In this document: one piece after another, positions 1-8,744 of the stretch
Numbering within the stretch: the first letter of the stretch is position 1
Layout of the letters: the number at the start of each line of letters is the position of its first letter
Assembly: GCF_001702265.1 (NCBI RefSeq)
Contig: NZ_MAUE01000045.1
Span: 416,801 to 480,800 of the forward strand
Length of the DNA: 64,000 bases
Reading direction: 5' to 3'
From: Pseudomonas aylmerensis
Lineage (GTDB): Bacteria; Pseudomonadota; Gammaproteobacteria; Pseudomonadales; Pseudomonadaceae
Notes under the pieces: model-generated
Databases searched by the model: none
What the model saw: the letters and a program-made list of their open reading frames with translations, nothing else
Told to the model about the DNA's origin: nothing
Program-made: the position numbers and the translations under genes

Positions 1-3
1 CAA

Positions 4-41
4 GGCGCTGAGGTTTTCCTGAGAGAACTCAGCGCCTGATT
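4..41. terminator. Hairpin at the left edge, possible terminator
   Basis: A 9-bp perfect stem (4-12 with 28-36, GGCGCTGAG/CTCAGCGCC) is followed by TGATTTT. The T-rich side faces the plus strand, so it could end a plus-strand gene left of the window. It could also mark the end of the minus-strand operon whose last visible gene stops at 127. The rest of 37-126 holds only REP-like GC-rich sequence. Confidence 0.4.
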
Positions 42-126
42 TTGGGGCCGCTTCGCTGCCCGACGCGGGGCAAGCCCGCTCGCCACGGGGGAGTGTGGCG
101 GCCTTGACGGTTGTTTAGATCGCGGA

Positions 127-1410
127 TTACTGGGCCGCCGCTTTAATGCTGGCAAACATCTGCTTACCCGCCTTGGCCGGGTCCGCATCTTTATTGCTCA
201 TGAAGTTGCTCACCACATCAAACACCGCGCCCTGCACGGCTTGGGACGTTGACATGTTGAACGCCATGCTCGGCGCCAGCGTGCCGGCCTTTTCCGCCTC
301 GGCGAAATCCTTGGCGGAAGCTTGGGCGCAGCTGTCGAATGGGCTCATGTCGAGGCCCTTGATGACCGGGATCGAGCCTTTGTTCTGGTTGAACACCGTT
401 TGGAATTGCGGCTCCAGGGCGATCTTGGCCAGGTCGTCGCGGGCGGCGTTGTTACCGGGCGTGTCGTTTTTGCTCGACAGCTTGAACATCGCCAGTGAGT
501 CGATGGTGTAGCTATAGATGCCTTGAGTGCCGGGGAAGGGCGCGCATTCATAGTCGACGCCGGCCTTTTTGCCGACGGCGCTCCATTCGCTCTTGGCCCA
601 GTCGCCCATGAGTTGCATGCCAGCCTGGCCGTTGATGACCTTGGCGGTTTCCATGTTCCAGTCCTGGCCGGCGCCGTTGGGGTCCATGTAGGTCTTCAGT
701 TTGCGCAGGGCGACGAACACTTCGGTCATTTTCGGACCGGTGAAGGTGGCTTCGTCGTTGTCGATAAAGGCCTTTTTGAAGCCATCGGCGCCGAGGATGC
801 TCAGTACCAGGCCTTCGAATACGGTGGTGTCCTGCCATGGCTGGCCGCCGTGGGCGATCGCGATAAAACCGGCGGCCTTGAGCTTGTCGCCGGCGGCGTA
901 GAGTTCTTCCAGAGTGGTCGGGGCATGGGCGACCCCGGCTTTGCGCAGCACGTCGGGGTTGGTCCAGAGCCAGTTGATGCGGTGGATATTCAGCGGCACG
1001 GCAACGTAGTGGCCGTCGAATTTCATCAGCTCGGCAATGCTCGGCGGCAGCAGGGTGTCCCAGTGGTTGGCCTGGGCGACGTTGTCGATGCTGGTCAGCA
1101 GGCCCAGCTTGCCCCATTCCTGGATGTCCGGCCCTTTGATTTGCGCGGCGGAGGGTGGGTTGCCGGACACTGCGCGAGTCTTGAGCACGGTCATGGCCGC
1201 CGCGCCACCGCCACCGGCGACGGCGCTGTTTTGCCAGGTGAAGCCGTCTTTTTCGATCAGTTGCTTGAGCACGTCGGCTGATTTGGCTTCGCCGCCCGAC
1301 GTCCAGTAGTGGACGACTTCGACACTGCCTTTACTCTCAGCCGCCTGGGCGGTGAGCGTACAGAGGCTGGCGAAAGAGACTGCAAGGGCAAGGCGATTGA
1401 CGAGGTTCAT
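127..1410 (-). CDS. Sugar ABC transporter substrate-binding protein (GtsA-like)
   Basis: Periplasmic solute-binding protein of the SBP_bac_1 family, 427 residues. A signal peptide of about 23 residues ends in A-Q-A. The N-terminal part (VEVVHYWTSGGE, then GGGGAAAMTVLKTRAVSGNPP-type sequence) closely resembles GtsA, the glucose/mannose-binding protein of Pseudomonas. The start at 1410 has a GGTA-type ribosome site. It follows the DUF1479 gene by 37 bp and is probably cotranscribed with it. No permease or ATPase gene is visible beside it, so it may be a paralogue that shares another transporter or that has partners left of the window. The ligand is inferred to be a sugar; its identity is unknown. 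Confidence 0.85.
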   Translation of the reverse strand: MNLVNRLALAVSFASLCTLTAQAAESKGSVEVVHYWTSGGEAKSADVLKQLIEKDGFTWQNSAVAGGGGAAAMTVLKTRAVSGNPPSAAQIKGPDIQEWGKLGLLTSIDNVAQANHWDTLLPPSIAELMKFDGHYVAVPLNIHRINWLWTNPDVLRKAGVAHAPTTLEELYAAGDKLKAAGFIAIAHGGQPWQDTTVFEGLVLSILGADGFKKAFIDNDEATFTGPKMTEVFVALRKLKTYMDPNGAGQDWNMETAKVINGQAGMQLMGDWAKSEWSAVGKKAGVDYECAPFPGTQGIYSYTIDSLAMFKLSSKNDTPGNNAARDDLAKIALEPQFQTVFNQNKGSIPVIKGLDMSPFDSCAQASAKDFAEAEKAGTLAPSMAFNMSTSQAVQGAVFDVVSNFMSNKDADPAKAGKQMFASIKAAAQ

Positions 1411-1447
1411 AGGGGATACCTTTTTTTGTTGTTATGGACAGCGGTGT

Positions 1448-2716
1448 TTATTCCAATCCCAGGCCTTTGCGGCCCAGGCTGTTGAGTTGTCGAGGGGTGA
1501 AGCGGTCTTGCCACTGTTGCTCGTAGTCTTCCCGGGGGAAGTCGTCCGGCGAGACACCTTGCTCGAATGCCCTGAACACGTCCTTGGCGTAACGCAGATT
1601 TTTCGGACACATGGGCGCGGCGGGGACGTACATCACATTGCCCCAGCCCTGCTGGTTTTCCACCGGGGCGACGCTGTGGATTACGTCGCAGTGCCACCAC
1701 ACCGAATCGCCGGCGTGCACGTCCGGAATGGGTGTCATGCCCTGTACCAGCAACGGATGCCATTTCTCTGAGATGGGCAGCACTTTGCCGGGCGCCACGC
1801 CGCACAATTCATCCTCGGGCACGTCGTCCAGCAGCGGGCGCAGCAGCATATAAGCCATGGCCTTGGGGATCGGCAGCGTATGCAGCACACCCTGGTCGGC
1901 ACGCATATCGCACAGTGCCGTCCAGCCCTGGAAGGTGCGGAAGGCCGAGCATTTCACCGTGTCCTTGTAGGCATATTCGTCGACCTCGGTGCGATGCGCG
2001 GCATCCCATGGGTCGTACGCCTGGAAGTCATTGCGGTAGATCTTGTCGAAGACCTTCAGGTAGGCCGGATGCAGCCAGCGTTCCAGCGCCCCGGAGTCGG
2101 TATGCGGGCCAAGGCCTTTGGATGTGGTGCCCGGTGGGCGCCGGCGGACGCGGTCCGGGTACAGCGCGTTGATGTCCGGATCGAACCATTGCTGGCCTTG
2201 GGAATGGGTGGTCCACAACCGGTTGAGGAAGGATTGCGCAGCGCCCATGCGCGGGTGCTGACGCACTTGCATCTGGGCGTCTGACCAGTAGATCGGAAAT
2301 ATCTCCGGGCGGGAGGCGTCGAGGTTGCCGAAAAAGGTGTCAGCCGGGCCGCGATATACCGTGTCGAAATGGTTGTTGTCGAGGTAGTCCAGCAGGCTCT
2401 TGTCCCACCCCAGCACTTGCTCACGCGCGAAGTGATTGCGGATCACCAGGCAGCCCCTGCGCTTGATCAGGGCGCGTTGCGCGTCCGTCACCTGGCCGTT
2501 GGCGATCGTGTCGAAATCCAGTTCCGGCCAAGCCGAACCGCTCAGCGCCTGCTGGGCTTTGATCGAGGCGATTTCATCGGCAATGAACGCGCTGACCTCG
2601 GCAAACAAAGCGTTCACATCGCCGATCTGCGCGCGCAGGGTTTTCTTCATGTTGACGATGTTGCGCCGGTAGTCGTCCGGCAACTCGGGACTTTCGAAGG
2701 CGTGATAATTACTCAT
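1448..2716 (-). CDS. DUF1479 family protein (YbiU-like, probable Fe(II)/2-oxoglutarate oxygenase)
   Basis: A 422-residue protein of the DUF1479/YbiU family, which has a cupin-like non-haem iron oxygenase fold. An H-T-D triad within GPHTDSG and a later D-V-I-H-S segment are the likely iron ligands. I chose the ATG at 2716 because AGGT lies 6 bases before it; the upstream ATG at 2743 lacks a ribosome site. It lies upstream of the sugar-binding protein gene on the same strand (37-bp gap) and downstream of an AraC regulator, which suggests a small inducible carbohydrate-related operon. The substrate is not known. Confidence 0.8.
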   Translation of the reverse strand: MSNYHAFESPELPDDYRRNIVNMKKTLRAQIGDVNALFAEVSAFIADEIASIKAQQALSGSAWPELDFDTIANGQVTDAQRALIKRRGCLVIRNHFAREQVLGWDKSLLDYLDNNHFDTVYRGPADTFFGNLDASRPEIFPIYWSDAQMQVRQHPRMGAAQSFLNRLWTTHSQGQQWFDPDINALYPDRVRRRPPGTTSKGLGPHTDSGALERWLHPAYLKVFDKIYRNDFQAYDPWDAAHRTEVDEYAYKDTVKCSAFRTFQGWTALCDMRADQGVLHTLPIPKAMAYMLLRPLLDDVPEDELCGVAPGKVLPISEKWHPLLVQGMTPIPDVHAGDSVWWHCDVIHSVAPVENQQGWGNVMYVPAAPMCPKNLRYAKDVFRAFEQGVSPDDFPREDYEQQWQDRFTPRQLNSLGRKGLGLE

Positions 2717-2847
2717 GGGGTGACCTGTATTGTTGTTATGCATACAGGTATGGAATCACCGGGACTGCCTGGGCAGCAGTCCGGTTAGACGCGTTGAGCA
2801 GTACGATTGTGGCGTTTGTTGCATCGAGAATGGAAGAATCGGCTTGG

Positions 2848-3711
2848 TTACTGGAAGTGATGCCCGTGCTGCGCGCGAAATTGCGAAGGCGTGAGGCCTT
2901 TTAGCGCTTTGAACTGGCGATTGAACAACGCCTGGGAGACATAGCCGACCTGCTCGGCGATGGCACTGACCGCCAGGTTGCCCTGCATCAGCAGTGCACA
3001 GGCATGTCCGATGCGCAGGCGCACGATGTAGTCCAACGCCGTGCAGCGTGTGTGTTTGCGAAACATGCGATGGAGGGCCGACACGCTGACGCATGCCATC
3101 TGCGCCAATTGCGGAATGCCCACGGGCTGGGCGTAGTGGGCATGCAGATAATCCAGCACGCGACGTATGCGCGGGTCTTCGATTACCTGAGGCGCGGCGT
3201 TTTCCACCGCAATACGCTGCGCGGCGACGTCTCGCGACAACAGGTTGAGCACGGTCAGCAAAGAGATCAGCCGCTGCGATGCATCCTGCTCGACCATGGC
3301 TTCGATCACCGGGCGCAGGACCCTTGAGGTGCTGTCACTGAAACTCAGCGCCTGCTGGGCTGCGGCCAGCAACGCGCGGGTCGGGGCCATTTCGGGAAAC
3401 AGGCGCACCAGCGATTCCGCCCAGGCTTCGGAAAACCAGATGACCAGGGCGACGTGCGGTTGGGTCGGGTCAATGCGTTCGGCGGACGACCAGCTGTGTG
3501 GCACGTTCGGACCCACCAGAACCAGGTCGCCGTCGTCGTAGAGCGCCACATCGTTGCTGATATAGCGATGCCCGCGGCTATTGAGGGTGAGGGTCAGTTC
3601 GTATTCGGGATGGTGATGCCACTCAAACGGGATCGCCTCCGGCAACCTGCGGTTCAGCAGGGTCCAGGAGGTATTGGCCTCGGTGGGGATCTTCTCGAAA
3701 CTGGCTCGCAT
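2848..3711 (-). CDS. AraC family transcriptional regulator with cupin N-terminus
   Basis: A 287-residue regulator. The N-terminal cupin-like sensor contains W-H-H-H-P-E-Y-E-L near residue 31. The C-terminal double helix-turn-helix (about 190-287) shows the AraC signature A-Q-M-A-C-V-S-V-S-A-L-H-R-M-F and later G-Y-V-S-Q-A-L-F-N-R-Q-F. It is encoded on the same strand as the DUF1479 and sugar-binding protein genes. The 131-bp gap before DUF1479 leaves room for a promoter it could control. The inducer is unknown; a sugar is the natural guess from context. Confidence 0.85.
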   Translation of the reverse strand: MRASFEKIPTEANTSWTLLNRRLPEAIPFEWHHHPEYELTLTLNSRGHRYISNDVALYDDGDLVLVGPNVPHSWSSAERIDPTQPHVALVIWFSEAWAESLVRLFPEMAPTRALLAAAQQALSFSDSTSRVLRPVIEAMVEQDASQRLISLLTVLNLLSRDVAAQRIAVENAAPQVIEDPRIRRVLDYLHAHYAQPVGIPQLAQMACVSVSALHRMFRKHTRCTALDYIVRLRIGHACALLMQGNLAVSAIAEQVGYVSQALFNRQFKALKGLTPSQFRAQHGHHFQ

Positions 3712-3789
3712 GAATGCATCCTGCCGTACAGGGAAGGCGGCGACGCCACAATCGTAGCATTCGATTCAAGCGAGGGGGGAGGGGGCCTC

Positions 3790-3813
3790 GCCGCAAGAAC
3801 GATTTCTTGCGGC
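3790..3813. repeat. Perfect 10-bp hairpin between DUF2790 and AraC genes
   Basis: GCCGCAAGAA at 3790-3799 pairs with TTCTTGCGGC at 3804-3813 around a 4-base loop. There is no clear T-run on either side, so it is either a weak terminator for the minus-strand DUF2790 gene or a simple repeat. Confidence 0.5.
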
Positions 3814-3849
3814 AAATAAGATCACGCGCAGATCACACTAACTAAGTTG

Positions 3850-4119
3850 TTATCCGTTCGAACAACCATTGCCCATTACATGGTAGTTAAGAATATGACG
3901 CTGACCTTGTGAGTCTTCATATTCCATCTTGACCGGCACAACTTCGCAAACTTCCGGGATTGTGCTCATGGACAATACTTTGGCCACATCCAGCTTGGTG
4001 CTATAGGTGTAGTCTTCGACAATCGGGGCGTTCTGGCCGGCCAGCTCGGTCGGGGCCTCATCGGCCAGGGCGGCGGTGGCGCACAAGCTGCTGAGGGCCA
4101 TAACTACGAGAGCTTTCAT
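3850..4119 (-). CDS. DUF2790 small exported protein
   Basis: An 89-residue protein starting at 4119, with a signal peptide of about 20 residues (MKALVVMALSS..., cut after A-L-A). It belongs to the DUF2790 group of short Pseudomonas proteins, of which several copies usually occur per genome. Two cysteines, at I-P-E-V-C-E and near the C-terminus (G-N-G-C), could form a disulphide. The start was chosen for AAGGT about 9 bases upstream; the longer reading from 4155 would bury the signal peptide. The function of the family is unknown. Confidence 0.8.
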   Translation of the reverse strand: MKALVVMALSSLCATAALADEAPTELAGQNAPIVEDYTYSTKLDVAKVLSMSTIPEVCEVVPVKMEYEDSQGQRHILNYHVMGNGCSNG

Positions 4120-4517
4120 TTGTACAATTACCTTCTTTAGGTCGAATGGGGTCACGGGGCCCTTGTGAGGCCACGTGTGTAACTTAAGAGTTGGGAAGTT
4201 CGGATTAACGTTGCCTTCGTGGGGGCTGTTACGGTGTTAATCACAGTGCCGTGTTGGCGGAGTTGATTTTAGGCCTGCGCGTTATATTCATATACCCGTA
4301 CTTTTGATAAACACTATTGGCGGTTTTTGTAACAATCGTGTGGTAAAGGTTTTTTCATACAGCTGCAAAGCCCCGCAGGCCACGGGCCAGAGCGGCAAAC
4401 GGGGATAGCAGGGCAATTTGTAGGGGCTTGTTACTACCATCGTCGAATGGTTCTATGGGGCAGCCCCGGCTACAACAGGGGCCATACAACAACAACTATG
4501 TCACCGAGGTAAGAAAG
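4120..4517. other. Divergent intergenic region between DUF2790 gene and acsA
   Basis: About 400 bp without a gene, AT-richer in its middle part (4200-4350). It should hold the divergent promoters of the DUF2790 gene and acsA. I could not identify a specific operator with confidence. Confidence 0.5.
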
Positions 4518-6473
4518 ATGAGTGCGGCTTCCCTGTACCCCGTTCGCCCCGAAGTAGCAGCCAACACGCTGACCGACGAGGCGACCTACAAGGCCATGTA
4601 CCAGCAGTCGGTGGTCAACCCCGATGGCTTCTGGCGCGAGCAAGCCAAGCGCCTCGACTGGATCAAGCCTTTCACCACGGTGAAGCAGACCTCGTTCGAC
4701 GATCACCATGTCGACATCAAGTGGTTCGCCGATGGCACCCTGAACGTTTCCTACAACTGCCTGGACCGTCACCTCGCCGAGCGCGGTGACCAGGCGGCGA
4801 TCATCTGGGAGGGCGATGACCCTGCCGAGAGCCGCACCATCACCTACCGCGAGCTGCATGAAGAAGTCTGCAAGTTCGCCAACGCCCTGCGTGGCCAGGA
4901 CGTACACCGCGGCGACGTGGTGACTATCTATATGCCGATGATCCCCGAAGCCGTGGTCGCCATGCTGGCGTGTACCCGCATCGGTGCGATTCACTCGGTG
5001 GTGTTTGGCGGTTTTTCCCCGGAAGCCCTGGCCGGTCGCATCATCGACTGTAAGTCGAAGGTAGTGATCACCGCCGACGAAGGCATCCGTGCCGGTAAGA
5101 AAATTCCGTTGAAGGCCAACGTCGACGACGCCCTGACCAACCCGGAAACCAGCAGCATCCAGAAAGTCATTGTGTGCAAGCGCACCAATGGCAACATCAA
5201 GTGGAACCAGCATCGCGACATCTGGTACGAAGACCTGATGAAAGTGGCGGGCACCGTGTGTGCGCCAAAAGAGATGGGCGCCGAAGAGGCGCTGTTTATC
5301 CTCTACACCTCCGGTTCCACCGGCAAGCCCAAGGGCGTGCAGCACACCACCGGCGGCTACCTGTTGTACGCGGCCCTGACCCATGAGCGCGTGTTCGATT
5401 ACCGCCCGGGTGAAATCTACTGGTGCACCGCCGACGTCGGCTGGGTCACCGGCCACACCTATATCGTCTATGGCCCGCTGGCTAACGGCGCCACCACCTT
5501 GCTGTTCGAAGGCGTGCCGAACTACCCGGACATCACGCGGGTGGCGAAGATCGTCGACAAGCACAAGGTCAATATCCTCTACACCGCACCGACCGCGATC
5601 CGCGCGATGATGGCCTCGGGCACCGCCGCCTGCGAAGGTGCCGATGGCAGCAGCCTGCGCCTGCTCGGTTCGGTGGGCGAGCCGATCAACCCGGAAGCCT
5701 GGGATTGGTACTACAAGAACGTCGGCCAATCGCGTTGCCCGATTGTCGACACCTGGTGGCAGACCGAAACCGGCGGCAACATGATGAGCCCGCTGCCGGG
5801 CGCCCATGCGCTCAAGCCGGGTTCGGCGGCACGCCCGTTCTTTGGCGTGGTGCCGGCGCTGGTGGATAACCTCGGCAACCTGATCGAGGGGGCTGCCGAA
5901 GGCAACCTGGTGATCCTTGATTCGTGGCCGGGCCAGGCGCGCACGCTGTACGGCGACCATGACCGTTTCGTCGACACCTACTTCAAGACCTTCCGTGGCA
6001 TGTACTTCACCGGTGACGGTGCGCGTCGTGACGAGGACGGCTACTACTGGATCACCGGTCGCGTGGACGACGTGCTGAACGTGTCCGGCCACCGCATGGG
6101 CACCGCCGAGATTGAAAGCGCCATGGTCGCCCACCCGAAAGTCGCCGAAGCGGCGGTGGTCGGTGTACCGCATGACATCAAGGGCCAGGGCATCTATGTC
6201 TACGTGACGCTGAAGAACGGCGAGGAGCCGAACGAAGCGCTGCGCCTGGAACTGAAAAACTGGGTGCGCAAGGAGATCGGGCCGATCGCTTCGCCGGACG
6301 TGATCCAGTGGGCGCCAGGCTTGCCGAAGACGCGTTCGGGCAAGATCATGCGGCGTATCCTGCGCAAGATTGCCACGGCTGAGTATGACGGGCTGGGGGA
6401 TATCTCCACCCTGGCGGACCCGGGTGTGGTGGCGCATTTGATCGAGACGCACAAGACCATGAACGTCGCGTAA
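4518..6473 (+). CDS. acsA: Acetyl-CoA synthetase
   Basis: AMP-forming acetate:CoA ligase of 651 residues, the usual length for the family. It converts acetate, ATP and CoA to acetyl-CoA through acetyl-AMP. Visible motifs are the P-loop-like Y-T-S-G-S-T-G-K-P-K-G near residue 262, the hinge region G-R-V-D-D-V-L-N-V-S-G-H-R, and the C-terminal S-G-K-I-M-R-R containing the lysine that is acetylated in the enteric enzyme. ATG 4518 was chosen for GAGG 8 bases upstream and the family start M-S-A-A-S-L-Y-P; an in-frame extension to 4428 has no support. It sits beside aotJ as in P. aeruginosa. Confidence 0.97.
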   Translation: MSAASLYPVRPEVAANTLTDEATYKAMYQQSVVNPDGFWREQAKRLDWIKPFTTVKQTSFDDHHVDIKWFADGTLNVSYNCLDRHLAERGDQAAIIWEGDDPAESRTITYRELHEEVCKFANALRGQDVHRGDVVTIYMPMIPEAVVAMLACTRIGAIHSVVFGGFSPEALAGRIIDCKSKVVITADEGIRAGKKIPLKANVDDALTNPETSSIQKVIVCKRTNGNIKWNQHRDIWYEDLMKVAGTVCAPKEMGAEEALFILYTSGSTGKPKGVQHTTGGYLLYAALTHERVFDYRPGEIYWCTADVGWVTGHTYIVYGPLANGATTLLFEGVPNYPDITRVAKIVDKHKVNILYTAPTAIRAMMASGTAACEGADGSSLRLLGSVGEPINPEAWDWYYKNVGQSRCPIVDTWWQTETGGNMMSPLPGAHALKPGSAARPFFGVVPALVDNLGNLIEGAAEGNLVILDSWPGQARTLYGDHDRFVDTYFKTFRGMYFTGDGARRDEDGYYWITGRVDDVLNVSGHRMGTAEIESAMVAHPKVAEAAVVGVPHDIKGQGIYVYVTLKNGEEPNEALRLELKNWVRKEIGPIASPDVIQWAPGLPKTRSGKIMRRILRKIATAEYDGLGDISTLADPGVVAHLIETHKTMNVA

Positions 6474-6493
6474 GGCGGGGTAGGTGGGACAGG

Positions 6494-6527
6494 GCCCCAT
6501 TTGGCGTGAGCTGGATGGGGCTTTTTT
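6494..6527 (+). terminator. Rho-independent terminator of acsA
   Basis: The stem GCCCCAT/ATGGGGC (6494-6500 with 6515-6521) is followed by six T residues, 20 bp after the acsA stop. Confidence 0.85.
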
Positions 6528-6592
6528 GTTGACTGGCTATTACTGGCGAAACCAGCTCCCACATTTGGAATGTATTTCATGCCGGGAGTGCT

Positions 6593-6704
6593 GATCGTTC
6601 CCACGCTCCGCGTGGGAATGCCGCCCTGGACGCTCCGCGTCTGCTCTTGAGGCGTGACGCAGAGCGTCACAGGGTGTATTCCCACGCAGAGCGTGGGAAC
6701 GATC
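6593..6704. repeat. 112-bp imperfect inverted repeat with GATCGTTCCCACGCTC ends
   Basis: The element opens with GATCGTTCCCACGCTC and closes with its complement (GAGCGTGGGAACGATC ending at 6704). It contains a second nested complementary pair (GACGCTCCGCGTC and GACGCAGAGCGTC). The whole folds into a long cruciform and carries no ORF. This is a familiar type of dispersed intergenic palindrome in fluorescent pseudomonads. Confidence 0.8.
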
Positions 6705-7177
6705 TATGCGCAGGCCAATAAATATCGACTTCGTGCGTAGGACGTTTCTGAATGTTACCGAGAGCCCTAAATGTGTAACCCATCGCCCAAACCTGAGGCA
6801 AAGTGCTACAACATTGCCCCGAAAAAGCGCGTTTTAGACACCCCAAGAAATAAGATTAAACGCCAGACTTGCCGTGCTAGAAGGGTTTGCGAATAATAGG
6901 CCCGCAATTTGCAGCATCAACAGGTTTAATATCTTTTGTCTCTGCATAAAATTCAGAGGCTGTCAATGTGCTGGAACGGCTTTCTCGGTGCTTCTGTAAA
7001 TTGTTGTCGCATTGAGGAAATATCGGCTTCCGGCCTGTCGTTAGAATGCCGATCACTCGCTCGTCGTCGCAGGTCGTTACCTGCGTAGGACGCAGCACCG
7101 CAATTCGGTTTCCCTTAAGTCGCATCGTGGGCCATGGCTCATACTGCTGTTTTGCCCTATACCGATGGAGTCCCAAG
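6705..7177. other. Leader and promoter region of the aot operon
   Basis: A 473-bp stretch without a convincing gene. Minus-strand and plus-strand reading frames here lack family features. It contains a match to an ArgR half-site at 7005-7020. Confidence 0.5.
7005..7020 (+). promoter_or_regulatory. ArgR half-site before aotJ
   Basis: TGTCGC (7005-7010), eight bases, then AA (7019-7020) matches the Pseudomonas ArgR half-site TGTCGC-N8-AA exactly. It lies about 160 bp before the aotJ start. ArgR control of the aot-argR operon is established in P. aeruginosa; binding here is inferred. I did not find a clean second half-site next to it. Confidence 0.55.
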
Positions 7178-7963
7178 ATGAAGAAACTCGTGCTGTTGGG
7201 CGCCCTGGCGCTGTCCGTGCTGTCCATGCAGGCTTTCGCTGAAGGCAAGCCACTGAAGATTGGTATCGAAGCGGCTTACCCTCCGTTTGCCTCCAAAGCT
7301 CCCGATGGCAGCATCGTCGGTTTTGACTACGACATCGGCAACGCCCTGTGCAAGCAGATGGACGTCAAGTGCACGTGGGTCGAGCAGGAGTTCGATGGCC
7401 TGATCCCGGCGCTCAAAGTGCGCAAGATCGACGCGATCCTTTCGTCGATGTCCATCACTGAAGACCGCAAGAAGTCCGTGGACTTCACCAACCGCTACTA
7501 CCTGAGCCCAGCGCAGCTGGTGATGAAGGAAGGCACCAAGGTCAGCGACAGCCTGGATGAATTGAAAGGCAAGAAAATCGGCGTGCAGCGCGGTTCGATC
7601 CACGATCGCTTCGCCAAGGAAGTCCTGGCCCCTAAAGGCGCCACGGTTGTGCCTTACAGCTCGCAGAACGAAATCTACCTGGACGTGGAAGCCGGTCGCC
7701 TCGATGGCACCGTGGCTGACGCTACCCTGCTGCAGGACGGTTTCCTGAAGACTCCAGCCGGCAAAGGCTACGCGTTCGTCGGCCCACAGTTCACCGACGC
7801 CAAATACTTCGGCGACGGCATCGGCATTGCCGTCCGTAAAGGCGACAAGGAAAACCTGGACCGCATCAACGCTGCCATTGCCGCGATCCGTGCCAACGGC
7901 GAATACAAGAAAATCCAGGACAAGTATTTCGACTTCGATATTTACGGCGCTGACCCTAAGTAA
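7178..7963 (+). CDS. aotJ: Arginine/ornithine-binding periplasmic protein AotJ
   Basis: Class 3 solute-binding protein of 261 residues with a signal peptide of about 22 residues (cut after Q-A-F-A). The core carries the polar amino-acid-binding signature G-F-D-Y-D-I-G-N-A near residue 51 and S-M-S-I-T-E-D-R-K-K-S-V-D-F near residue 93. It delivers arginine and ornithine to the AotQM permease. ATG 7178 was chosen because it begins the signal peptide and has GGAG 8 bases upstream; the frame is open back to 7046 without support. It is the first gene of the aotJ-Q-M-(AstE-like)-P operon. Confidence 0.95.
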   Translation: MKKLVLLGALALSVLSMQAFAEGKPLKIGIEAAYPPFASKAPDGSIVGFDYDIGNALCKQMDVKCTWVEQEFDGLIPALKVRKIDAILSSMSITEDRKKSVDFTNRYYLSPAQLVMKEGTKVSDSLDELKGKKIGVQRGSIHDRFAKEVLAPKGATVVPYSSQNEIYLDVEAGRLDGTVADATLLQDGFLKTPAGKGYAFVGPQFTDAKYFGDGIGIAVRKGDKENLDRINAAIAAIRANGEYKKIQDKYFDFDIYGADPK

Positions 7964-8054
7964 CTCGTCGCAGCTGTCTGTCCAGAATGGCGCAAGCAAC
8001 AGAATTCCTGAGGTTTGCGCCATTTTTTCATCCCCCTTTTCGAGGACCTGAATC

Positions 8055-8744
8055 ATGTTGAAAGGCTACGGGGCCGTCATCCTCGATGGCGCATGGTTGA
8101 CGCTTCAGCTCGCCTTGTCGTCCATGGCCTTGGCCATTGTTCTGGGTCTGATCGGGGTCGCGTTACGCCTGTCGCCGGTGCGCTGGTTGGCCTGGCTGGG
8201 TGACTTGTACTCCACGGTGATCCGCGGGATCCCCGACCTGGTGCTGATCCTGCTGATTTTCTACGGCGGCCAGGACCTGCTGAACCGCGTCGCGCCGATG
8301 CTCGGCTATGACGACTATATCGACTTGAACCCCTTGGCCGCCGGTATCGGCACCCTGGGTTTCATCTTTGGCGCCTACCTCTCGGAGACATTCCGGGGCG
8401 CCTTCATGGCCATTCCCAAGGGCCAGGCCGAGGCCGGCCTTGCGTATGGCATGAGCAGTTTCCAAGTGTTTTTCCGGGTGATGGTGCCGCAGATGATTCG
8501 GCTGGCGATCCCCGGGTTCACCAACAACTGGCTGGTACTGACCAAGGCCACCGCGCTGATTTCGGTGGTGGGCCTGCAAGACATGATGTTCAAGGCCAAG
8601 CAGGCGGCAGATGCCACCCGCGAGCCTTTTACCTTCTTCCTCGCAGTGGCGGCGATGTACCTGGTGATCACCAGCGTCTCGTTGCTGGCCTTGCGTTATC
8701 TTGAGAAGCGCTACTCGGTAGGCGTAAGGGCGGCTGATCTATGA
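8055..8744 (+). CDS. aotQ: Arginine/ornithine ABC transporter permease AotQ
   Basis: HisQ-type inner-membrane permease of 229 residues with about five membrane spans. The EAA loop region E-A-G-L-A-Y-G-M-S-S-F-Q-V-F-F-R (about 133-148) contacts the ATPase AotP. GAGG precedes the start. Its stop overlaps the start of aotM by 4 bp (ATGA), so the two permeases are translationally coupled. Confidence 0.95.
   Translation: MLKGYGAVILDGAWLTLQLALSSMALAIVLGLIGVALRLSPVRWLAWLGDLYSTVIRGIPDLVLILLIFYGGQDLLNRVAPMLGYDDYIDLNPLAAGIGTLGFIFGAYLSETFRGAFMAIPKGQAEAGLAYGMSSFQVFFRVMVPQMIRLAIPGFTNNWLVLTKATALISVVGLQDMMFKAKQAADATREPFTFFLAVAAMYLVITSVSLLALRYLEKRYSVGVRAADL

Noticed and set aside
4470..6500. 676-residue ORF antisense to acsA
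   Set aside because: Shadow frame of a well-supported gene; no start signal or family features.
7046..7177. N-terminal extension of AotJ to 7046
   Set aside because: It would place 44 residues before a clear signal peptide; the ribosome site favours 7178.
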